Shown in pieces: positions 35,933 through 47,930 of a stretch of 64,000 bases of DNA. Under the pieces are notes generated by a model. It did no database searches. It was not told the origin of the DNA and was given only the letters and a program-made list of their open reading frames with translations. Made by a program: the position numbers and the translations under genes. This stretch comes from Prorocentrum cordatum. Its lineage: Eukaryota > Sar > Dinophyceae > Prorocentrales > Prorocentraceae. How positions within the stretch are numbered: the stretch's first letter is position 1; each line of letters begins with the position of its first letter. The DNA is taken from contig CAUYUJ010003926.1 of the NCBI GenBank assembly GCA_963575745.1, positions 7,501-71,500 on the forward strand. Reading direction: 5' to 3'.

Positions 35933-38900
35933 TCACGCTTGAGAAAGCTCCTTTCGTGTGCTTCGAGCAGCGCCGCGCGAGAACAGAGCTCTACGAGGCT
36001 CCCGGCGGTTACTGGCGCTGGCGGTGAACCGTCAACCTGGTCACCACGGGGGACCTCGTAGAGCTCCTTCCACGCGTAAAGTGCTCAGAGTCGAAAGAGA
36101 GAGCTTCAGTAGGCATTTCTCGAAAAATTGAACATTCATCTTTTTCATGTTGCGATCAAGTTGGTTCCCCCAAGTGTATTGATAGTAAATATGCGCCTGC
36201 AGAGCTCATATTAAGACGCAGAGGCCCTAATAGTCGTTTAAAGGTGCGAAAAATCTGCTTTCTCAAAATAAATGGTCAAATATCTCTCAAATCTTGGCAA
36301 AACCGACCAAAAAGTTAACACATTGTCCTTTCTGGCCGGAGCGACCAACTGGGCGCCGGCGGTAAACCGTCAACCTTTCTTACCGCCGGGGGACTCGTAG
36401 AGCTTCCTGACAATATATAATGTGGAAAAATGCAGAGAACGAATAGTTTTTCAGCCCAAGCGATTTCAGACCTCTCGATGCAACAGCCGAACGCCCCCGA
36501 TGCCTCTGGATTGTCTTCTTCACGAGCTCTGTAGCTCTCTTACAGCACGAGTTACGTGCGTAAATCGACAGCACCTCTCAAGATGACTCTAACAAAACGA
36601 ATAGTTTGGCAACCCATCTCAAGTATCAAACCGAGTTCAGACCTCTGAATGCGACAGGCGGACGCGTCTGATGTCTGCGAATCGACTCCTGTGATTACCT
36701 GCCTTACAGCCCCCTATAGCCCAAGTTAAGTGCAGAAAACCGACAGCACCTCTCAGGATGACTCGAACAATACAATAGTTTTGCGGACCTAGTTCGGGCA
36801 GCAGACCGAGTTCCGAGGTCTGGATTCGACAGGCGGACGCGCCTGATGTCTTCAAATCGATTCCTGTGATCACCAGCACTGTAGCCCCCCCCCCCAGCCC
36901 GAGTTAAGTGCAGAAAACCGAGAGCACTTCTCAAGATGACTCGAACAATACGAATAGTTCTGCGATTCTAGATCGGGCGGCAGACCGATTTCAGAGCTCT
37001 GGATTTAACAGACAAATGCGACTGATGATTCTGAATCGGTTTCTGTAAGCATCAGCTCTGCAGCTGTCCTATAGCTCGAGTTAAATACAGAAAACCGAGA
37101 GCGTCTGTCAAGATGACTCGAATAATACGAATAGGTTTGCGAACCTAGCTCGGCTAGCAGACCGAGTTCAGACCTCTGAATGCAACAGACGAACGCGCCT
37201 GATCATTCTGGATACGATTAGCAATGCTTACCAGCTCTGTAGCTGTCCTATAGCTCGAGTTAAGTACAGAAAACCGAGAGCGTCTGTCAATATGACTCGA
37301 ATAATACGAATAGTTTTGCGGACCTAGCTCGGCTGGCAGACCGAGTTCAGACCTCTAGATTCAACAGGGGAACTGGGCGCCGGCGGTAAACCGTCAACCT
37401 TTCTTACCGCCTGGGGACTCGTAGAGCTTCCTGACCATATATAATGTCGGAAAAATTGCAGAGAACGAATATGTTTTCAGTCTCGATGCAACAGCCGAAC
37501 CCCTCATGCTTCTGGATCGTTTTCTGTGCGCACGAGCTCCGTAGCTCTCCTACAGCCCTAGTTACGTGCGAAAATCGACAGCAACTCTCAAGATGACTCG
37601 AAAAATACAAATAGTGTCGCGAACCTAGCTCGAGTGTCAGACCGAGTTCAGACCTCTGAATGAAACAGGCGGACGCACCCGATGTCTCCGAATCGATTCA
37701 TGTGATTACCAGCCCTGCAGCCCCCTTACAGCCCGAGTTAAGTGCAGAAAACCGACAGCACCTCCGAAGATGACTCGAACAGTACGAATAGTTTCGCGGA
37801 CCTAGCTCGGGCAGCAGACCGAGAGCTCTGAATGCGACAGGCTGACGCGACTGATGTCTCCGAATCGATTCCTGTGATTACCAGCCCTGCAGCCCCCTTA
37901 CAGCTCGAGTTAAGTGCAGAAAACGGACAACACCTCTCAAGATGACTCGAAGAATACGAATAGTTATGCGGGTTCTGAGCTCTGGATTTGACAGGCGAAC
38001 GCGCCTGATGTCTCCGAATCGATTCCTCTGAGCACGAGCTCTGTAGCTCCGCTACAGCCCGAGTTGAGTGCAGAAAACTCACAGCACCTCTCAAGATGAC
38101 TCGAACGATACGAATGGTTTCGCGGACCTAGCTCGGGCAACAGACCGAGAGCTCTGAAAGCGACAGGCGAACGCGCCTGATGTCTCCGAATCGATTCCTG
38201 TGATTACGAGCTCTGTAGCCCCCCTACAGCCCGAGTTAAGTGCAGTAAACTGACAGCATCTCTCAAGATGACTCGAACGATACGAATAGTTTCGCAAACC
38301 TATCTCGGGCAGCAGACCGAGTTCAGACCTCTAGATGAAACAGACGAACGCGCCTGATGATTTGCAATCGATTTCTGTGAGAATGAGCTCTGTAGCTGCT
38401 CTACAGCTCGAGTTAAGTACAAAATACCGATCACGCGTATCAAGATGACTCGAAACAGCCGATCCCGCCGCAACGCTTTTTCGCAAAAATATTTACCCGA
38501 TCGAGCTGAGATTAAGATGGCGAGCTGAAATGAGATCGAATATGGTCAGAAAAAATACTAGAGCTCAAACGAATTGTTGAATTCCGAGAACAAAATTTTC
38601 AACCGACTAAAAGTCAGCAAAAGGTCAGTCGAGATTTTTCTTGCCAACTAGCTCTCCGGCGCGCCCGAATTACTCTTAAGCTTCCAGCAACTAGCTAAGG
38701 GAAGCTCTACGAGTTACGCGCCTGATCAGTCTGAATCGATTAGCTGCTCGAGTTATGTTCAGAAAACCGTCATCGCGTGTCAAGATGACCTGAAACGGCC
38801 CATCCCGCCTGCCTGCTTTTTGACAGTAAAAGATACCCGATCGAACCTGAGATCAAGATGACGAGCGGGAAGAAGATCGAATATCATGGGAAAAAATACG

Positions 38901-41641
38901 CTCTAACGAATGGTTGAATTTCGGGAACAAATTTTCAACCGACCAAAAGTCAACCAAAGTTCCGTCGAGATTTTCCTTGCCAACTAGCTCTCCAGCGCCC
39001 CGGAACTGGGCGCCGGCGGTAAACCGTCAACCTTTCTTACCGCCGGGGGACTCGTAGAGCTTCCTGACCATACATAATGTCTAAACTAGTTGTAGAGAAC
39101 AAATAGTTCAGCCCCAGCGATTTCAGACCTCTCGATGCAACAGCCGAACGCCTCTGATGCTTCTGGATCGTTTCCTGTGCGTACCAGCTCGTAGCTATCC
39201 TACAGCCCGAGTTCAATGCAGAAGAGGGGCGAAATCTGCCAAGGTTACAGAAAAGAATGTGAATAGTTTTGCGGATCTAGTCCGAGTGGCAAACCCAGTG
39301 AAGACCTCTGGATGCAAGAGACGAGCGCGCACAATGATTTCGAATCAGTTTCTGTGCGCATCAGCTGTGTAGCTCTCCTGGAGCCCGAGTTACGTGCGAA
39401 AATCGACAGCACCTGTTAAGATGACTCGAACAATACGAATGGGTTTGCGAACCTAGCTCGAGTAGCAGACCGAGTTCAGACCTCTGAATGCGACAGGCGG
39501 ACGCGCCTGATGTGTCCGAATCGATTCCTGTGATTATGCCCCCTGCAGCCCCCTACAGACCGAGTTAAGTGCAGAAAACCGACAGCACCTCCCAAGATGA
39601 CTCGACCAATACAAATAGTTTCGCGAAACTAGCTCGAGTAGCAGACCGAGTTCAGACCTCCGAACGCGACAAGCGAAGCGGGCGCGCCTGATGTCTCCGA
39701 ATCGATTCCTGCGATTATGAGCCCTGTAGCCCCCCTACAGCCCGAGTTAAGTGCAGAAAACCGACAGCACCTCTCAAGATGACTCGAACAGTACGAATAG
39801 TTCGCGACCTAGCTCGGGCAGCAGACCGAGTTCAGAGCTCTCAATTCAACAGACAAACGCGCCCGATCATTCTGAATCGGTTTCTGTAAGTATCAGCTCT
39901 GTGGCTGTCCTACAGCTCGAGTTAATTACAAAAATCGACAACGTATGTCAAGATGACTCGAATAATACGAATAGGTTTGCAAACCTAGCTCGACTAGCAG
40001 ACCGAGTTCAGACCTCTGAATGCAACAGACGAACGCGTCTGATCATTCTGGATCGATAAGCTGTGCCTACCAGCTCTGTAGCTGTCCATAATCTCGAGTT
40101 AAGTCCAATATACAGAGAGCCCGTATCAAGATGATTCGAAAAAGCCGATCCCGCCTGGACCCTTTTTGGCAGTAAAAGATACCCGATCGAGCTGAGATGG
40201 AGATGGCGAGCGGGAATAAGATCGAATATCACGGGAAAAAATTATAGAGCTCTAACGAATGGTTGAATTTCGAGGACAAAATTTTCAACCGACCAAAAGT
40301 CATCAAAAGGTCCGTCGAGATTTCTTCCCAACTAGCTCTCCAGCGCGCCGGAATTACTGGGCGCCGGCGGTAAACCGTCAACCTTTCTTACCGCCGGGGG
40401 ACTCGTAGAGCTTCCTGACAAAAAATAATGTCGAAAAAAATGGCAGAGAACGAGTAGTTTTTCATCCCAAGCGATTTCAGACCTCTCGATGCAACAGCCG
40501 AACGCCTCTGATGCTTCTGGATTGTCTTCTACGAGCTCTGTAGCTCTCCTACAGCCCGAGTTATGCGCGTAAATCGCCAGCAACCCTGAAGATGACTCGA
40601 ACAATACGAATAGTTTGGCCAACCTAGCTCGTATCAGACCAAGTTCAGGCCTCTGAATGCGACAGGCGGACGCGTCTAATGTCTCCGAATCGGTTCCTGT
40701 GATTACCGCCCTGCAGCCCCCTACAGCCCGAGTTAAGTGCAGAAACCCGACAGCATCTCAGGATGACTCGAACAATACGAATAGTTGCGGACCTAGTTCG
40801 GGCAGCAGACCGAGTTCCGAGCTCTGGATTCGACAGGGGGACGCGCCTGATGTCTCCAAATCGATGCCTGCGACTACCAGCACTGTAGCGCCCCACAACC
40901 CCCGATGCTTCTGGATTGTCTTCTTTACGAGCTCTGTAGCTCTCCTACAGCCCGAGTTACGTGCGTAAATCGACAGCACCTCTCAAGATCACTCGAACAA
41001 TACGAATAGTTTGGCAAACCTAGCTCGAGTATCAGACCGAGTTCAGACCTCTGCATGCGACAGACAGACGCTTCTGATGTCTCTGAATCGATTCCTGTGA
41101 TTACCAGCCCTGCAGCCCCACCCCCTACAGCCCGAGTTAAGTGCAGGAAACTGACAGCACCTCTCAGGATGACTCGAACAATACAAATAGTTTCGCGGAC
41201 CTAATTCGGGCAGCAGACAGGGGTCGGAGCTCTCGGTTCGAAGAGCGGACGCGCCTGATGTCTCCGAATCGATTCCAATGATTAACAGCCATGCAGCCCC
41301 CCTACAGCCCGAGTTAAGTGCAGAGAACCGACAGCACCTCTCAGAACGACTCGAACAATACGAATAGTTTGGACCTAGTTCGAGTTCGGAGCTCTTAATT
41401 CGAAGCCGGACGCGCCTGATTCACGAGACAACGGCCACTCATGATTCTGAATCGATTTCTGTCAATATCAGCTCTGTAGCTGTCCTATAGATCGAGAGTA
41501 CAGAAAACCGAGAGTGTCTGTTAAGATGACTCAAACAATACGAATAAGTTTGCGCACCTAGCTGGCTACCAGACCGAGTCCAGACCGAGTTTAGACCTCT
41601 GGATTCAACAGACGAACGCGCCTGATCATTCTGAATCGATT
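33874..41641. repeat. Tandem unit 3 (7768 bp)
   Basis: A copy of unit 2. Its right end leaves the array at agatg (41642-41646), where ordinary satellite sequence (tgcatatcagctctgtag) continues. The 483-bp duplication is at 33874-34839. Confidence 0.95.
35870..35930. repeat. Poly(A)61 tract, unit 3
   Basis: Same tract as at 28102-28162, of equal length. Confidence 0.95.
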
Positions 41642-41760
41642 AGATGTGCATATCAGCTCTGTAGCTGTCCTAAAGCTCGATTTATCTTGAGAAAACCGTC
41701 ACAGCGTGTCAAGATGACTTGAAACAGCCGATCCCGCCTGCCTGCTTTTTGGCAGTAAAA
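41642..41760. repeat. Satellite and type B 3' module after the array
   Basis: Continues the satellite without the tandem junction (agatgtgcatatcagctc) and passes into gccgatcccgcctgcctgc, the type B 3' module. Confidence 0.8.
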
Positions 41761-41992
41761 GGTAGCCGATCGAGCGGAGAGATCAGGATGGCGAGCGCGA
41801 ATGAGATCGAATATCATGGAAATAATACTAGAGCTCTACGAGGTATGTTCGAACATTTGGAGACCAAAATTTTCAACTGAGCAAACATTATCAAAAGGTC
41901 TGTCGAGATTCGACATTTTTCTTGCCAACTAGCTCTCCAGAGCCCTGGAATATGGAACCAGCGGTAAGCCGTCTACCTGGCTACCGCCAGGA

Positions 41993-42348
41993 ACCTCGTA
42001 GAGCTCTGTTCTTGCACGGCGATCGTCGGAACACGGAGAGAAAGCTTCTGGAGCGAGAAAGAAAAAACTCAAAAAATCACGTTTTTCTGCTTTACCCAGC
42101 GTTGGTTCCCCCAAGTCTTTTGATAATAATACTGCACCTACAGACCTGAAACTTTTACTGGCAGACGCGACAAAACCCACTACATGTGCGAAAAATCTGG
42201 TTTCTCAAAATAAATGGTCAAATATCTTTCAAATATTCGCAAAACCACCCAAAAGTTGCCACATTGTCCACCTCGGCCGGGTGGGCCAACTAGCTCAACC
42301 CGCGCCGGAATTCCTCTAGCTCATCGATGCCGAAGAGCTCTACGAGGT
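41993..42348 (+). mobile_element. Type A short element, complete
   Basis: ACCTCGTAGAGCTC at its start and GAGCTCTACGAGGT at its end. A diverged hairpin (gcggtaagccgtctacctggctaccgc) precedes it at 41961-41987. The right flank acttttaagcttccagcag continues the interrupted type B 3' module. Confidence 0.85.
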
Positions 42349-42429
42349 ACTTTTAAGCTTCCAGCAGTTGGTAGCGTCAACTGGTTGCGTCCACTTGGTG
42401 CGTCCAAAACCCGGAGAGCATAAGGCAAA

Positions 42430-43383
42430 TGGAACCGGCGGTAAACCGTCAACCTGGTTTCTGCCGGGAACCTCGTAGAGCTCTTTTCTTGCACAGCGAT
42501 CGTCGGAACACATGAAGAAAGCTTCTGAGCGAGAAACAAAAAACTCGAAAAATCACGTTTTTCTGTTTTTATAAAACCTCGTTTCCTCCAAGTGTTTTGA
42601 AAGTAATACTGCACCTATGGGCCTGAAAATTTTACTGGCAGACGCGCCATAACCCATTAGAATGAATTGTCAAATATCCTCCAATACTGGGCGCCGGCGG
42701 TGAACCGTCAACCTTGGTTACCGCCGGGAACTCGTAGAGCTTCCTAGTTCGACTTAAGTTGAGAAAACCGACAGCACCTACCAACATTCCGACTCATAGT
42801 GAATATTTTTTTACCTCTGAATGCGACAGGCGGACGCGTCTGATGTCTGCGAATCGACTCCTGTCATTACCAGTCCTGCAGCCCCTCTACAGCCCGAGTT
42901 CAGTGCAGAAAACCGACAGCACCTCTCAGGATGACTCGAACAATACAGCAGTTTCGCAGACCTAATTCAGGCAGCAGACCGAGTTCCGAGCTCTGGATTC
43001 GACAGGCGGACGCGGCTGATGTCTTCAACCCCGCGCAGGAACTGGCGCCGGCGGTGAACCGTCAACCTGGTCACCGCCGGGAACCTCGTAGAGCTCCTAG
43101 CATGCGTAAGAGTGCTTAGCATCAAGAGAGAGGGCTTCTGGAAGTATTTCTCGAAAAAGAGAAATCACGACTTTTTTCATGTCGACATAAAGTTGGTTCC
43201 GCCAAGTGTTTTGATAGTAAAAGTGCATCTAGAGAGCTCATATTGAGACGCAGAGGCCCTCATAACCTTCTACAGGTGCGAAAAATCTGCTTTCTCAAAA
43301 TAAATGGTCAAATATCTTTCAAATATTCGCAAAACCACCCAAAAGTTGCCACATTGTCCGCCTCGGCCGGGTGGGCCAACTGG
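42430..43383. repeat. Mosaic of type A, type B and satellite pieces
   Basis: Hairpins at about 42432-42468, 42696-42730 and 43048-43081. Type A pieces start at 42471 and 43083. Satellite monomers lie at 42760-43030. No genes. Confidence 0.75.
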
Positions 43384-43400
43384 GCGCCGGCGGTAAATCG

Positions 43401-43412
43401 TCAACCTTGGTT
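43401..43412. repeat. Target-site duplication, left copy
   Basis: tcaaccttggtt, identical to 43598-43609. Confidence 0.9.
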
Positions 43413-43597
43413 TTGCGGACTTTGCGGTCGACTGTGCAGGCTTTCCAGCCTAGTCGGAAGCAAGGAGCGGGCGCATCGGGAGTAGGCGGAAGCCTCACCG
43501 ATCCAAACGATCAGAGGCGAAAGCCAACTCTTATTAGGAGGATGAGAGGTCAAGCACACACACACGACAAAAGAAGGCATGGCGTGAGTGAGCACAA
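43413..43597 (-). mobile_element. 185-bp SINE-like insertion with 12-bp target duplication
   Basis: The sequence is flanked by exact copies of tcaaccttggtt (43401-43412 and 43598-43609) inside a hairpin loop, so the empty site can be read directly. The 3' end (left, minus orientation) is cgcaaagtccgcaaaa. It shares aggcggaagcctcacc and ctcttat.aggag with the 3' untranslated part of the LINE at 51.49-51.71 kb, and the same order of blocks. It is either a 5'-truncated LINE end or a SINE using the LINE's 3' end. There is no coding capacity. Confidence 0.88.
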
Positions 43598-43609
43598 TCA
43601 ACCTTGGTT
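43598..43609. repeat. Target-site duplication, right copy
   Basis: tcaaccttggtt, continuing into accgccgggag, the right arm of the hairpin. Confidence 0.9.
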
Positions 43610-44780
43610 ACCGCCGGGAGACTCGTAGAGCTTCCTAGCTCGACTTAAGTTCAGAAAACCGACAGCACTACCAACATTCCAACTTATAGTGAATATGTTT
43701 TGACTCTGAATGCGACAGGCGGACGCGTCTGATGTCTTCGAATCGACTCCTGTCATTACCAGCCCTGCAGCCCACTTACAGCCCGAGTTAAGTGTAGAAA
43801 ACCGATAGCACCTCTCAGGATGACTCGAACCATACAGATCTAACTGGCGCCGGCGGTGAACCGTCAACCTGGTCACCGCCGGGAACCTCGTAGAGCTCCT
43901 CTCACTGGTAAGAGTGCAGAGAATCGACACAGAGTGAAAAATGTGAGATTTTTCGAAAATCTTTATTTCCGATTTTTTCGATGTTCATATTCGCTGAGTT
44001 CCCGGAAGTCAACTCATGCGAAAATGCATTGGGAGAGCTGAGCTGCTGTCAGAGAGAAGTTTATATGCCAATGCGACGTGCAAAAATCTGCTCTCTCAAA
44101 ATAAATGGTCAAACATCTTTCGAATTTTCGCAAAACCGACCAAAAGTCACCAATTTGTCCTTTCTGGCCGGGCGGTCGAACTAGCTCCACCCTGCGCCGG
44201 AATTCCTCTAGCTCATCCAGGCCGAAGAGCTCTACGAGGTATTCGGTCAGCAGACCGATTTCAGAGCTCTGAATTCGACAGACGAACGCAACCGATGATT
44301 CTGAATCGGTTTCTGTAAATATCAGCTCTGTAGCTGTCCTACAGCTCGAGTTAAGTACAGAAAACCAACAGTTCCTGTCAAGATGACTCAAATAGTACGA
44401 CTAGGTTTGCGAACCTAGCTCGGCTAACAGACCGAGTTCAGACCTCTGAACAGGGGAACGCGTCTAATCATTTCACATCGATTAGCTGTGCTTACCAGCT
44501 ATGTAGCTGCCCTAAAGCTCGAGTTATGTTCAGGAAACCGTCAGCGCGTATCAAGATGACGCAAAACGGCCGATCCCGCCACAGTGCTTTTCGATAGTAA
44601 TATTCACCCGATCGAGCTGAGATCAAGACAGCGAGCGGGAATAAGATCGAATATCACGGAAAAAATACTAGAGCTCAAACGAATGTTCAAATTTCGAGAA
44701 CAAAATTTTCAACCGACCAAAAGTCAGCAAAAGTTCCGTCGAGATTTTTCTTACCAACTAGCTCTCCAGCGCGCCGGAAC
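43610..44780. repeat. Mosaic of type B, satellite and type A variant pieces
   Basis: Type B start at 43620, satellite 43640-43850, hairpin 43852-43884, a type A variant to 44240 ending gagctctacgaggt, satellite 44250-44560 and a type B 3' module (44570-44780). No genes. Confidence 0.75.
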
Positions 44781-45179
44781 TGGGAACCGGCGGTAAACCG
44801 TCAACCAGGTTACCGCCGGGGCCCTCGTAGAGCTCTTTTCTCACACGGCGCTCATCGGTAAGCATGAAGAAAGCGTCTAGGGCAAGACCTGAGAAACTCG
44901 AAAAATCACCTTTTTCCGTTTTCTATCCAACGTCGGTTCCCCCAAGTGTTTTGATAGTAATACTACAGCTACGGACCTGAAAATTTTACTGGCAGACGCG
45001 CCTTAACCTACTACAGGTGCGAAAAATCTGCTTTCTAAAAATGAATTGTCAAATATCTTCCAAATATTCTCAAAACCACCCAAAAGTTATCACTTTGTCC
45101 TTCCTGGCCGGGTCGACCAACTAGCTCCCCCCGCGCCGGAATTCCTCTAGCTCATCGATGACGAAGAGCTCTACGAGGT
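44781..45179 (+). mobile_element. Type A element with its 5' hairpin, complete
   Basis: tgggaaccggcggtaa starts it, with a hairpin GGCGGTAA / TTACCGCC around accgtcaaccagg, then ccctcgtagagctc and the full interior, ending gagctctacgaggt. This copy shows best that the hairpin is the normal 5' terminus of the family. Confidence 0.85.
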
Positions 45180-47930
45180 ATTACTCTTAAGCTTCAGCAA
45201 CTGGAACCGGCGGTAAACCGTCAACCTGGTCACCGCCGGGAACCTCGTAGAGCTCTTTTCTTTCACGGCGATCGTCGGAACACATAGAGAAAGATTCTGG
45301 AGCGAGAAACGAAAAATCGAAAAATCATGTTTTTCTGTTTTTATTCAACGTCGGTTCCGCCAAGTGATTTGATAGTAATACTGCACCTATACACCTGGAA
45401 ATTGTACTGGCAGACGCGAAATAACCCACTACAGGTGCGAAAAATCTGCTCTCAAAATAAATTGTCAAATATCTTTCAAATATTCGCAAAACCACCCAAA
45501 AGTCATCACTTTGTCCTTTCTGGCCGGGTCGACCGACTGGCGCCGGCGGTGAACCGTCAACCTGGTCACCGCCGGGAACCTCGTAGAGCTCCTTGCATCC
45601 GTGAGAAAGCTCAGGATCAAAGCGAGAGCTTCTGGGAGCTTTTCTACAAAACTTTCAAGTTGAGATTTTTCAGGGTCAACATGAAGTCGGTTCCTCCAAG
45701 TGAACTGGTACTGAAAACTGGGCGCCGGCGGTAAACCGTCAACCTTTGTTACCGCCGGGGGACTCGTGGAGCTTCCTGACAACATATAATGTCGAAAAAA
45801 CTTGCAGAGAAAAAATAGTCTGCATGCGACAGGCGGACAGGCGGACGCGTCTGATGTCTCTGAATCGATTCCTGTGATTATCAGCCCTGCAGCCCCCCCT
45901 ACAGCCCGAGTTAAGTGCAGGGAACCGACAGCACCTCTCAGGATGACTCGAACACAAATAGTTTCGCGGACCTAGTTTGGGCAGCAGACAGACTTCGGAG
46001 CTCTAGGTTCGAAAGGCGACGCGTCTGATGTCTCCAAACCGATTCCAGTGATTACCAGCCACGCAGCCCCCTACAGCCCGAGTTAAGTGCAGAGAACCGA
46101 GAGCATCTCGCAAGATGATAGAACAATACGAACTGTTTCGCGATTATAGATCGGACAGCAGACCGAGTTCAGAGCTCTGGATTCAACAGACAACGGCCAC
46201 TGATGATTCTGAATCAGAGTATGTACTGTAGCTCGAATTAAGTAGAGAAAACCGAGAGCGTCTGTCAAAATGACTCGACTAATACGAATAGGTTTGCGTA
46301 CCTAGCTCGGCTAGCAGACCGAGTTCAGACCTCTGGGTTCAACAGGCGAACGCGCCTGATCATTCTGAAACGATTAGCTGTGCTCACCAGCTCTGTAGCT
46401 GTCCTGAAGCTCGGTTATCTTGAGAAAATCGTCACCGTCTATCAAGATAACTCGAAACGGCCAATCCCGCCTGCCTGCTTTGTGGCAGTAAAAGCTACCC
46501 GATCGAGCTGAGATCAAGATGGCGAGCGGGAATGAGATCAAATATCATGTGAAATACTAGAGCTCTAACGAATGTTCAAATTTTGAGAACAAAATTTTGA
46601 ACCGACCAAAAGTCATCAAAAGGTCCGTCGAGATTTGTCTTGCCAACTAGCTCTCCAGCGCCCCGGAATACTCTTAAGCTTCCAGCAATAACTTGCTAAG
46701 GGAAGCTCTACGAGTTATGGCTCTACAGGGCTGAGCTGCTCAGAGAACAAAGTTTATATGTCAATGCTCGGAGTTAAAAATCTGCGTTCTCAAAATGAAT
46801 TGTCGAATATCTTTCAAATCTAGCTCACCCCGCGCTGGAATTCCTCTAGCTCATCGACGGCGAAGATCTACGAGGTACTAGCTCCACCCCGCGTCAGAAC
46901 TCGGCGCCGGCGGTAAACCGTCAACCTTTCTTGCCGCCGGGGGACTCGTAGAGCTTCCTGACAGTTTATGATGTGGAAAAAAATTGCAGAGAACGACTAG
47001 TTTTTTAGAAAAACGAATAGTTTGGCAACCCAGCTCGAGTATGAAACGAGTTCAGACCTCTCAATGCGACAAGCGGACGCGTCTGATGTCTCTGAATCGA
47101 TTCCTGTCATTACCAGCCCTGCAGCCGCCCTACAGCCCGAGTTAAGTGCAGAAAACGGACAGCAGCTCTCAGGATAACTCGAATAATTCAATAGTTTTGC
47201 GGACCTAGTTCGAGCAGCAGACCGAGTTCCGAGCTCTGGGTTCGGAATAAGGACGCGTCTGATGTCTCCAAATGGATCTCTGTGACCAATACTGTAGCTG
47301 TTCCCCAGCACGAGTTGTGCAGAAAACCGAGATCACTTCTCAAGATGTCTTGAACAACGAGTAGTTTCGCGAACCTAGCTCGGGCAGCAGTCAGAGCTCT
47401 CGATTGAACAGACGAACGCGTCTGACAATTTCCAATCGATTTGTGTGAGCATCAGCTCTGTAGCTGCCCTACAGATCGAGTTAAGTACATAAACCAAGAG
47501 CGTCTGCCACGATGACTAGACTAATACGAATAGATTTACGAACCTAGCTCGGCTAGCAGACCCAGTTCAGACCTCTGGATTCAACAGGCGAACGCGCCTG
47601 ATCATTCTGAATGGATTAGCTGTGCTTACCAGCTGTGTAGCTGTCCTAAAGCTCGAGTTATGTTCAGAAAACCGACATCGCATGTCAAGATGACTCGAAA
47701 CGGCCGATCCCGCCTGCCTGTTTTTTGACAGTAAAAGGTACCCGATCGAGCTGAGATCAAGATGGCGAGCGGCAATGAGATCGATTATCATGGGAAAAAA
47801 TACTAGAGCTCAAACGAATGTTCAAATTTCGACAACAAAATTTTCAATCGACCAAAAGTTATCAAAAGGTCCGTCGAGATTTTTCTCGCCAACTGGCTCT
47901 CCAGCGCGCCGGAATTATTGGACCGGCGGT
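45180..47930. repeat. Mosaic of type A, type B and satellite pieces
   Basis: Hairpins at about 45208-45241, 45542-45574 (TGA/TCA class), 45726-45760 and 46907-46940. Satellite blocks at 45800-46430 and 47000-47680. Type B 3' modules at 46440-46700 (ending gggaagctctacgagtt) and 47690-47920. Two type A tails near 46830-46880. No genes supported. Confidence 0.75.

Noticed and set aside
18941-41641. Dozens of 60-118 codon frames repeated in each tandem unit
   Set aside because: They follow the satellite and element sequence on both strands, contain no recognisable motif, and exist only because the repeats do.
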